From assembly GCA_963931925.1 (NCBI GenBank), contig OZ007582.1:20914792-20978791 (forward strand): a DNA stretch of 64,000 nt, given 5' to 3'. Below, piece by piece: positions 13,231 to 25,200 of this stretch. The translations under genes and the position numbers were made by a program. A model generated the notes under the pieces. It had not been told where the DNA came from. It ran no database searches and worked only from the letters and a program-made list of their open reading frames with translations. Within the stretch, counting starts at the first letter, position 1. Every line of letters begins with the position of its first letter. The stretch is from Onchidella celtica (Eukaryota > Mollusca > Gastropoda > Systellommatophora > Onchidiidae).

Positions 13231-16200
13231 AAGGAAAGACGACAAAGTACGCTAGGTCCGAAAGGGAGAGTCCGTGAGCAGGCCAAGTCCGTTAATAAAA
13301 AAACACTACAAAGACGAATTGTCTACGTCTCACCTGCCTGCTCAAACCAATCGATATTTTTGCTCAGTATGTTTTCATTCGTATGTTCTTCCCCCGCCCC
13401 AACATTTTTCGACCCGCTCTCCCGCTCACTCTCTCCATCACTCTCCTTATCGCTGCGCATTTTCTCCGCTCTTTTCCTCTTGTCACCTCCTCTCTCCAAA
13501 CTTGAGGTACGCTGTCGTTTACTGAGGCCTTCCGCCGATCGCGGTCTTCTCGCGCCTCCCCGAAAAAGGTCGAGTGTACTTTGCCTTTTTGTGAGCCTTG
13601 TTCTTGCTCGCTCAATAGCCTTGTCATGAGATGACGTACCTATTTTCTCATTCTCAGGCTCGACCTCGGTGTCGTTTTGTTTTGTTCTTTTTTCGTCCTC
13701 TGAGTTGTCTTTCTGCATTCTTTCCATCTCCCCCTCCCCTTGTGTCAAACCTGTTGCTTTTGTCTTCACTACCTCTCGCCCCTGCTCTCTATAGTACAAA
13801 AATGCTAGGAATTGCGTACCTACTTTGGCTGTTTTAGGGAGCGAGGATGTGGGCATGTCTATATAGACAAACCTCCTGCCCGTCCTAAATCGCGTCAGTC
13901 CGCCTTGCTCATCTCTATAGTTCTCATCTTTCATGTCTGACCGTGCGGTCAACCCCAGCTTTTTCAGTGTACACTCAATTTCTGTGTTTGAAACTGATAT
14001 CGGCACATTGCCAATGATCAGTTTTGTGGTCGCCCTCTCTCGTCCATCCGCTACGATAAAAGGGTTCTTATCAAGGACGGTAATGGATTGCCCCCTCAAT
14101 TCGATCCCTTCAATTATCAGTGTTCTCCTTGCTCCTAAGGATAAAGGATAGATTCTCCAGATCAACCCCTCCCCCGTGATATCTTCGCAGGCGTTGCATA
14201 TTTCTAGACCCCCTATAGGTCTAGTGGAGTCCGGGGCGATAGCCTTGTCCAGGATAAAACAAGCCGGAACAACTCGTGCGGACGTCATGTTTGAGCCTAG
14301 CAGCGGGGTTTAACACACGAACGGGTTTAATAAATACGGAGAAAAGGAAGATAAGCGTTAAAACTGACCTTACGACTCACAAAACCCTGCCACTTACTAA
14401 TATAATCCACCTGAACAAGAATCCTGCTCCACCACGCTAAACAACCGCTACCCAACCACTATGATAAGCGGAGAGAAATTGACACACCCGACGTCCATCT
14501 GCCATTCACCGGAAGTCCCAATTATTAATCATTAGTATCACATGACACATCGCACTAAAACAAACATTACTAGCTTTGAAAGTTGATCCAATTCCCTTTC
14601 GAGACATGGATAATAAACCTTATTTCAAATGAAAATATTGATGTGATGTTAAATTTTGAAAGAGACCCCCGCAAATGGCTCGAAATCTTCAAAAGCTTGG
14701 GACAGGTGAGAGATTAAGCAGAGAGACAAACTGTTTGCAGTAACCGCCCATTCAGATGTGGATCTTGTTTGCAGTTGCGTATACGTATTTGACAGGCTAG
14801 ACTAAAACTTGGAGATATTGATATAAAAAGATGTGAAGTAAAGGTACCGGAAAGAAAACAAGACAAGAAAACAAGACAAGAAAACAAGACAAGAAAACAA
14901 GACAAGAAAACAAGACAAGAAAACAAGACAAGAAAACAAGACAAGAAAACAAGACAAGAAAACAAGACAAGAAAACAAGACAAGAAAACAAGACAAGAAA
15001 ACAAGACAAGAAAACAAGACAAGAAAACAAGACAAGAAAACAAGACAAGAAAACAAGCAAAGGAGGCACAAATGCCCAGGGGCAGCGACACCTCCCCAAA
15101 AAAATAAAGATCTACTACCGTACCGGAAAGAGAATTTTCAAGAAAAAAAACAGAATTGGGCATCAAACTCTCACATAAAGGTAAAATAACTTGAAAAAAA
15201 AATGTCGAAAATATGCATCATCAGCCTTAAAAGAAAACTACCTCTGAAGCATTAATTCTAAAACCAACCTTTGCACAATTTTCCACTAAACTTTTATATC
15301 GAAATTCTTCACCTGGTAAGTGTTTTTGTGAGTAAATTGTAACTGAAAGCATTTTGTCTGGAAGAATAACGGATTTCCTGAAGTATGGGGGGAAAAGCTG
15401 ACAAGTATTTTTCTGTCTTCCAAAATAATACAGACTGTTTCTCAGAGAGTACGAGATGGCATTAAAGCATCGATCAATGGGCCTTTGTTTCTGCAAGCTG
15501 CACAAACTGTTGTACAGTAATTCGAAATACTAATTTACAATGGTGTTCGGGATCTTCGCTGATTTCAGGACCACTCGAATGTCAAAGAATCCGACTAAAA
15601 AAGTAGTCCCATCCTGTATGAGAAAAGGCATGGTGACTTTGTATAGTCATCTTCATTATTTTCAGCAGCATTAATGTAGAAATCAAATTTATCAACTTGC
15701 TCTTCTTTGCAACAGTCTGAGAAATTTTGATCTCAGCTGTCTTGAGTAAGAGATAACAAGTATTCTTGGCATCTCATAGAAAGTCAAAACAGAGTTTCCG
15801 TGCTCAGTCAAAATGATGATTTGTCACGTTTTTCATCATTATTAGTAAATATGTAGTATTCTTGGAAATCAGTATTAATCATGTTTATTTTTAATATTCT
15901 AACAATTGCTTGATGAAGCAAACTTTCTTCAAGATTCTGGTATTTGTACAATACTGTCCAGGAGAAAGTCCCATGCCTTAGTTTCTATATATGGAAGCCA
16001 CTGCACTTCTTTGAGTACGATTTTCATCGATGCCTTCCTTATCTTTCCTTCAAGGTGTTTTTTGGCATGCAAAACTCTGCTCCTTATTAAAACTAAAAAC
16101 GGTCTTCACAGGAAATTATGTCCACACAGACAAAAGTCAAGTTTATTTCATTACAAAATTATTGTCTTTGCCAAGCTGGCATCTCATGCCTGTCCATTAA

Positions 16201-19200
16201 ATGTCTATGTAACGCTCCACGGCAATGCAACCGCCAGACTTTACTGTTCTCAAATAAAACGGAGTGTAGGCCTACATGCGAGTGGCCAGACTTTACTTTT
16301 GGTTTATGTGTCGATTCCGACCCCAAAAAATCCATTATTACTGTCTTCCAGCTTATTTCGCTTAAAGGGCCATTACTGCAATTATTCAATTCGAAACTAC
16401 CCTGTGGCCTTTTTTTTTTTTTTGGTGTGTGTGTTGTTGTTGTTGTTTTGTTCTAAGGACTCTAATTTAGGAAAACAATTATATGACACAATGGAAAATA
16501 CTTGTTAAAGAAAGTGGCATATTCACATTGGCCACGTACGAGAATTACAGGATCATATTCCCAAAAATAAACTCACCTATGGGAATACATGTACCATTAT
16601 CAGATTCTTCATATCCATTTTCCTCTAGACACTGGCATCTGTATGAACCATGTTCATTTATACATCCACCCACGGGATGAGGTTGACATTCATGAGTCCC
16701 TAAGACACATTCATTGGCGTCCAATAGGCAATTACTGCCCGTCCATTCCGCGTGGCAGATACATGTTCCCATTATGCTGTCACAGGTAGAGGCGTGGCTG
16801 GAGTCACATGGACACTGGCGACTGCAGTCTGGACCATACGTCATATTCCTACATGCTGAATTGTTTTAGAAAAAAAAAATACCAACACAATTATCGACAT
16901 TTTGTAAGAATTAGTCTGTCAATTAATACGACAATCTGAATTAAGATTATATGCAGCAAAAATCTGAGAAACTTCAGTCTATTCATGTATTTTTGTTTAG
17001 AAATTTCAATGCCAGTTAACGGTAGACAATGTGCTTGGTGAGAATTTGAATTTTTTCACACATAACATAGCTCTGTACTGAGTGTCGTAAGATTTATTTC
17101 TAGAATTATCCACAAAATAAAGAAAATTATTTAATAGCCTCCTAGACTCAACCCACCATGATTTCCTAAATAATTTTATGAAAAATATGTAAGTAACTTT
17201 TATCCATAACATAATATTTAAATGAAGCTTCAGAATTTTTCCACGAAGATTGCATCTCCATTCTGCTCTTTCATAAATTAAGATAATACATTATGACTCA
17301 TCTATGCAAGTTAATTCAGTGTTCACATATAAAGATTGAGTTTTGTAAGTACCGATGTAAGCTGGCTGTTTACTTTCCCAATTAAACTAGAGATCTTAAT
17401 GGAGAGATGTACTTCAAAGCTCACCATGACACAGGTTGAACTTCCAAATTTACAGGGAATACCACTGAATAAGAACATGTGAACTGTATCGGGGTAGTTG
17501 ATTTTGTCAGTGAACATTGAGCGCTGTCAATTGCTGAAGTTTATGCAACAGTTAAGTCAAGGATCATCGTCGAAAAATACAACAACAAAAATATGATCCA
17601 TAAATGACAGTTATACCAGTACAGTTGTCCCCGTCCAGCTCCATGCCAATGGGGCACAGACATTCTGCTGTTCCTGGAGAGCTCATGACGCAAAGGTGGG
17701 AACACTGTCGTGAGCATGGGGCAGAATTAGATGTACCTGGAATAATTCAGTTCCAATTTTAACCCCCATGATCCGACACAAATTGATCTCTGGTAGGAAT
17801 TTAAGTTTTCTGCTTTATGATTTTTTTTTTTTTTTTTGGTATTAAACTAGGATTTAGGTTAACTGCTATGGCTTTGCAGGCAGCTCATTCTTTTTATTCT
17901 TTTTCTCATTATGATGAAACATCAGGCCATGAAACTGTCCTTCAACCTTTGGTTACTGTTTCAAAGAACGATTCACCGTTGGACTCGCAGATGGTATATG
18001 TCATAATAAACCCTGAAATTTTCTTACATCATTCTGTGTAGTCTGCAATAAATTGGGCCCTTTCAGTGTACCGGTAATTCCTTTCTTGGTGAAATGTCTG
18101 CCTATACTACGAAAGTTATAATTATAGTTTTTCAATTTCGCAATTGTATTTTATCAAACATGTACAAATATAGAAAACATTTTTAGCGTAACAATGCTGA
18201 TAGATAGAAGACGGTCTTCTGAACATGGCGGTTCATTCACTATTAAAGAAACTGGCATAATGCCAAGTCTAAACCAATTAAATCCAATTTACACAGAATG
18301 AAAGGTGATAGACTACTAATATGAAAAAAGTGGGGAGTGTGGAATAATCTCAATTTAAAATCAGGAAAAAATAAAATGACAGGAACTTTCCAGCTCTTAT
18401 TCGAATCATTGACCTACATCACAATCAGCAGAAAGGATGAAAAGCATCAACCCATCAAAATAGCATAATAACATTAAGATCACATCTCTAGCCAATATTT
18501 GTGTAATTACCTAAATAAAATCCTTCCCACCATTTATCTTGTGAAAGAAACAAATCCCCACAACTATTTCATACAATTAAAACTGGATATTTTCATGATT
18601 TAAACTTGAGTCTCAAGGGATTTAGATTATAAAACAAAGTCCTGACATGCATGAAAGCTACCCAGAATGTATGTATTTCAACAGCGTATAAAACAACCTT
18701 TACATGCTCTGTCATAGATCTTAATTATACATGTATGCCATATAGACTTCTAGATTCTTTTTTTTTTTTTGTCGATTTAGAACATGATTTGCAAATTAGT
18801 CAAATTTTGAATTCACAAATTTGCACTAAGTTTTTTTCTTCAACTTTAGGAAGATACTTCTATTTTAGATGTAACTTATTAATTTGTTTTGCATAACATT
18901 TTATTATTATTATTTATTTTGATCTCTTGTCTCAAATAAGTAATTGCTACAGTAGTATATCAATTTAATCAATAAGTTTCAGTTCACACTCCCTGAAAAT
19001 AGAGAGTTGGTGACGGTAACACTAACAGTGGGAACAGATCTCAAAAACAATAATAATAATAATAATAATCTTACTACAGCGCAAGAAAAAGAATCTATTG
19101 CTATGCTGCATGCAGATAATTACCAAGTCCGTCCGTGTGAGTTACCTTCACATTTTCCAGATTTCATTGTGAGTCCTGCTTTGCAGGTACAGTTAAAACT

Positions 19201-22200
19201 CCCCTGAGTATTGTTACAGACAGAGTAGTCAGGGCAAGCCAGGGGATTTTGACACTCATCAACGTCCACTGAACAATCGGTAGACTGCCACTGATCTTTG
19301 CACACACACTGGCCAGTTGTACTGTTACAGTACTTCGTGTTGAACTGGACACACGTGCAGGGAGTTGTGCAGTTAGCGTCGTAAGTAAAACTATTACATT
19401 CTGAACACAGAAAAATGAGATTACATTATTCTCTTTTCTGCAACTGTTGGGAGAAAGATTTTGAGCAGAAATACTCGAAATATTAACAAAGCAGCCCACA
19501 TCAACAGAGGCAAAAATCACATGATAACGCCGAATAAAGAATGAGTGTAATGGCGACAATATAGGTACTAGAGAGGAAACTAAAGCGCGGGAATGGTTGA
19601 TTAATATGTACTATGAATTAATATATTTAATGGACATGGGCCATTTTAAAACACTGAACCGATGGTGACAATATTATGAAATAAAAATAGCAAGAGAAAA
19701 CGAGGAGTTAAATTTCAAAACCTGCTAAAAAAACATGAGTTGCGGCCCTTAACATCAAATCAGCCGCCATAAAATGTGTCTACAGCTGAAACATTGTGGC
19801 AATCAAAACGAGCAAAGTCGTCGTGTTTTTCACTCAGAATTAAAGTACCCTCTCAGATTCAATATTATGCAAACGTAGAGTGTTTTCTCAAAATCAATAT
19901 AAAGTGACATAGCAAGTTTTGAAAGTTACCTCCTCAAACTATAGTTTTATTTGAGAAACATGAACAACGAGATAGAGTATATAAAAGTGAACTAACGAAT
20001 GGGACCAACAATGATGAAAAATAATATAGGACACTGAATTGGCAGGAAAATACAATGACAATGTGGACAGAATAAACAACAGCGCAATACACTAAAACAA
20101 GACGGTGGATGCAAATCAACATAGGGCCTTGCTGGCGCCGTTACAAGAGGAATCAAATACTTCTTGGCCTCAAGATCAGTCTTCGGTGAAATGTTAATGT
20201 GCTTATTAATACTTTCGGTTATTCCAAGCTTTAGAATATTATATTACAATTCTGACTTTACCAAAAACCTCTCACCGTGGGACCAATAGGTTGCTTTGAA
20301 GGATCCATCTCCATAACTCTGTGAGGTCCTCACAATATGCATCAGATTTCTGGATGATCGTATTATACCGTCAGGTTTTCTGTAGCGGTAGGTTGATCCA
20401 TAGTATGTTCCTATTATGCTGGCACTGGAATTTTCTCCATCAAAGACTCGAAGATATGAACTGCTACTGTGGTACAAGGAAAATTCCTGAAAACTGGAGA
20501 ATTTGCTGAAATAAGTGTTGGACCTCGCATTGATCTGTAATTGTTTGTAGAATGCTAAGTAAACCCACAATCCTAATGAATAAGTTTCTTTTCATATTTT
20601 TAAACGACTTTGTGGCGTGCAATTTGAAGTGTCTCCTCCATGAATCCTGTACGATTCATTTTCTGCCATGCAATGCAAACTCGTTTTGTTTACTGTTTGT
20701 CCCAATCGACATGTAAAATTATTACTTTCACTATGTAAAGATTTATATTTTAGAGCACTTTACATGTTAAATAACATACTGTGCATTACACCTGCGTGTC
20801 CCCCTATTGGCGGAAGAACATTAAATATTGGAGAGGATGTAAAATCATGAATAATAAGATAGGATGGGTGACTTGAGACTGCTTCAGGTTACTTGGGTAG
20901 TCTGTTGGTGACGCAGAACTGCCGTTTCTTTGAAACCATTTTAAAGTTAGTGGGTTGTTGTTCTTTTCTTGTACCATCTTACGCTCTTTTGTAAACACTC
21001 AATTTACTGAGTATTTGTCAATGTTGGATAATAAATTACTGACAAACCAATTTTAAGGGAAAATATACACGCAATGGAAAATCACTCAGACAGTCTGTTT
21101 ACGGATTCCCACCCATTTACGTGCAATAGGCACTCCTTCTCTTAATTTAAAATAATCCCAATTCTTCTTCTTTTTTCTTTCGCAGAAGGCGGGTGCTGAC
21201 CTGCCCGAAAACTGATTAGGTAAAGTGCATGACTAAATATTGAGAATGTAGCAGCACTTAAGGCACGTAGACATTACCAGAGAGCAGACATGTGATAATC
21301 TTAAGTTACTTTCAGGATGGGCACAGATTTGGACTTCGGCATGGAAACATAGTGACATTTCAATTCGAAGCATTCTGAGAGATTGCACGGCGCCCTCAAA
21401 AGAAGATGGATAGCTCTGTAAAGGTTTTAAGAACGTTAACACCACATGGGGAAACTACGCCATTTTGAATCCTATCGGGGACGCCATATTTTGGGAAACT
21501 GGCAGTCACCTCGCAGGGCTGCCATGCTCCGCCAGCAGGCAGTCTTCACGGCTGCCTTGCTGGTGGTTCGCACTGAACGGTGCGCCTGCCAGGCGTCTGA
21601 AGGCACCCCCAGAACTGAACACGACGGTGCTGTACAAATTCATGAAGTAGTTGAATAGCTTAGTTGTAGAGCTTACTCGGTATGATGCAAAGCAGCCACA
21701 GGTTCCGAATTATTACAAACATAATTATTATTATTTTCAAATGTGAAGTGTACAACGAGGAATGCATATGAAAAGTATCAGTTTTGCTGCAGGATATACT
21801 GTACTCATATCGGGTTAACCTTTTTCAAGCTCACGCGAGACCCTCAGTTTGTTTTTGTTTTTGTTTTTTTTAACTCACGTCAGAGAGATTACAAGACTTG
21901 GATCCACTTTAATAGTCCAGTAACATTCCACCGCACCTTGACCGACAGACCTGTCTGCATACGGTGACGATGTGATTGTTCCACCAGGGTTAATTAAAAC
22001 TCTCCCACACTCTGTAAATACATAATGTACTTCGTCTTTTCCTACAGTGAAAATGCTTAATGAATTGTCAAACTTTGCACAACCCAATCATAATTTGTAC
22101 TCTTGATATTTTACTTACAGTCGTTTACTACTGGTAGCATAATACATTACTATTACCAGTGATGTAATGTTTTTTGCCTTTTGAAGGGTTTCTATGACAC

Positions 22201-25200
22201 TTATGGGAGTTGTTTTTCGTTATTTCAGCGAGGGGCGAAAAAATATATTTGTGCCAGATATGTTTAATACGAAGGAAAAAAAAGGTAATTTTCAAGACAA
22301 AAACGCTGATTTATCTGAGGGGTTTCAAAAAGACGATACCTCAGGATCCAAGTTACAATGATATGAACAAAGTGCAAAATTCAGCTTAAGCAATCGAGTT
22401 CACATACATTTGCTACAAAAGGCTCTCTGTATGATTATTCCTAACTCCATACCCCGTGTTTGAGTATGTGATGTATTTTACCACCGCTATGCCAAAACTG
22501 TTTTAAAGCAAAATAATCACACAGCTTAAAGTAAAACCAATATCGGAATTATTCTCTTTTTGATCAGAAAAGGCAGATTACATCTGCAGGCAGTGTCAAA
22601 TGGAACGCAATCATGTAGCACACTGTTTTTAATGTAGGTCTTTATTTAGTGTTCCTGCGCTTTACTCTCAGAATTAAAATACAAACACACTTGGCTACAC
22701 GCGCTCACACTCACACGCACACAAACACACACACACACACTGCAGCTTTTTCCCGAAGACCATACAATTTTATTAGGAAGAATTTACTAAAGGTCCACCC
22801 TGAGGAAAGTCACTCCGATTGAAGAACAACTTGTGTTTCTGACATTTTTATTGATAAAAACAAATTGCCTTGCTAAAGATTCATGGCAGATGTGATATTA
22901 TGCCCCTGTTTGTTAGGTCATATACTTTGCTAAATATTCAGACTCATTAACTGGCTTTAAGAGAATGCAAAGGTTACATAACTATTTTGTAGAAAGCATG
23001 CACATCATGTCTTTCACTAAACTTACGTTCGCAGGTCTCACTGGTTACTTTTTCATAACCAGGATAGCATCTACATTCGAATGCCCCAGTTGTGTCGTAA
23101 CATCTACTGTTTGTTGTATTGCAGGGTGAATTGCCCAGTAGGCATTCATTAATGTTTTGTGTACAATCAGGTGGTGCCCAGCGAGAGAAACAGTGACACA
23201 GACCATCGTGTTTGTCGCACCTCTCTGTTCTTTCTGTGTGGCAGTTACATCGGTGTGCGCAGTCGTCTCCAAAGGTCCATTCAGGACAGTCTGGTGGAAC
23301 ATGTGGCCATTGCTTTTGTACAATCATTTTTAATAAGACGATGCTCAAGAATATTGAGCTTTACATGACTGAGATAACTATGTTTTGAACAAACAAACAT
23401 ACACACGCATACATTCACTCACTGACGCTTGCATATATAATACACACACAGATACATTTACAAAAACAGGGAAAAAATTATCGTCTTCTTATTTCTTTAA
23501 TTCTTTTAAGAACGTGAAAATCTTTGAATATTGATATTGCCAGATATTTACCGGATAAAATATAACTATTTCAGCTAATTAATCAAGCTATTTCTGATGT
23601 AAACATACCAATGCACTTGTTCGGGTTATTTGTATCCGGTTTCATTCCTTTCGGACAATAGCATTTTTCCTGACGAGGAGGCCCCGATATCACACCACAG
23701 GCATGTGAACAGTTTCTTGAGCACCTCATTTGATCTGGAAAAGAAATGTGTCGCTGTGTTCTTTGGACCCCATATCGAGATCATTCTTTGTCGTACTTTT
23801 CGTGTTACAACTTCTCCACGAAAATGGAGGCTTGTCAAACACAATCTCGTTCCGTATCTGGCGCCTAATGTGTCAACCATTCCATTCTTGGTAGAGAAAG
23901 TGAACTAGATAATGGAACTGTTGTAAAGGCATTCAGAATGCCATCTAACCACACATGTACGACTAATAGTTCTAAGCCAAATGATTTACTCCTAAAAAAA
24001 AATAAGGATTTACATATAATAATAATTAGACAAACTATTAATAGACATGGACAACAGATTGACAGACTGATTGTCCCAGCAGACGGACAGACTGATTGTC
24101 CCTTCAGTGACCATTCTCGTTTCAAATTACACTGTAGTTTAAAGGTCTCCAGTACTGAAGGTAACGAGGAAGCATAGACAGTTGATGAAAAACATTAAAG
24201 ATTACCCTCGCAGGCTCCAGTGGCATTTTCCAGTAGTCCAGCCTTGCATTTGCATTCAAAACCACCATTGGTACTGACGCAAACAGAGTAAGGACCTGGG
24301 CATAGATGAGGGTCACTTAAGCATTCATTGGTGTCCTGTGTGCAATTGTCTGAAGTCCATCCATTCTTACAGATGCAACTACCATGCAAATTCGTACAGT
24401 ATAATGTATTCTCTTGATCACAGGTACAATTCTGCGTACATTCGTCTTCTCCGTATGTGAAAGGCTGGCATTCTGCAAAGACAGAAATTTATACTGAGAT
24501 GTTTGAAATGATTACGACTAAAATTGAATCATAGCAGATTGAATTATACTGTTTTGGGCAACTTTTCTAGTACCCCCCCCCCCCCACACACACACACACA
24601 TACAAACAAAAACAGGACGCTGATTGTAATGATTGAACATGGAATATTTGTTAGCAGGTAATGTGTATCAACAATTAATAAACGACCATATTAGTATTTG
24701 CCAGGAAATACAAAAAGAATTTACACCTGGTTAATCTGAAAATGATTTCATTTTCTATGAAAACAGTTCTTCAAATTATTTTCTGGACTGTCTTTTCTAA
24801 ATGTTTCTTTATGAAGTCCATTATTATGTGGGTTTTCCTTCCCATTATAAAACGTACACTGCCATGTGATAAACATATTATTATATTATTCCTTACCATG
24901 AGCCCAGTATGACAAGCTGAATCCTGTCCCGGGGGTTCCACTATCAGCATTGAAGCGAATATGTAATTCATGACCCCTTGACCGGATACGAATGCCTTCA
25001 GTCCTGAATTGGTTTTGATACCCACATAAACTTCTGAGTAGTACAGGTGACCATCTGCTTGGACCATCGTAAAAGGTCAGGTAGTCATGGCAACTGTCTT
25101 CATCTATCCTATTCAGATCAAGATGTTGAAACCTGGAATAATGAAAATACTTTCAAACTTACAGTTCAGCTTGTGAATGCTAGGGCAAATGACTCATTAA

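Larger units (their letters stand above)
9280..14500 (-). mobile_element. Degenerate L1/Tx1-like LINE in intron 11
   Basis: Read on the minus strand this is ORF1 (14288-13323), ORF2 endonuclease (13165-12254), reverse transcriptase (12089-10329), ORF2 tail (about 10335-9397), a roughly 110-nt 3' UTR with AATAAA, and a poly-A run (about 9297-9283). ORF2 has at least one stop and two frameshifts, so the copy is inactive. The two-ORF layout, an ORF1 with an RRM-like segment and an APE endonuclease fit the L1/Tx1 group. The 5' limit (about 14.5 kb) is approximate and no target duplication was found. It lies in the same orientation as the host gene. Confidence 0.85.

Noticed and set aside
13171..13629. 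Plus-strand frame starting MSRRETDKEREREKERER
   Set aside because: It is antisense to LINE ORF1 and a GA microsatellite. The minus-strand frame has the recognised ORF1 features.
14714..15166. Cys/Leu/Phe-rich apparent membrane proteins
   Set aside because: Frames are kept open by the 13-bp repeat in every phase.
20535..20536. Acceptor AG giving an exon 8 start with INARSNTY
   Set aside because: It would break the reading phase left by exon 7. The TTATTTCAG at 20506-20514 keeps the phase and aligns with the other CUB exons.
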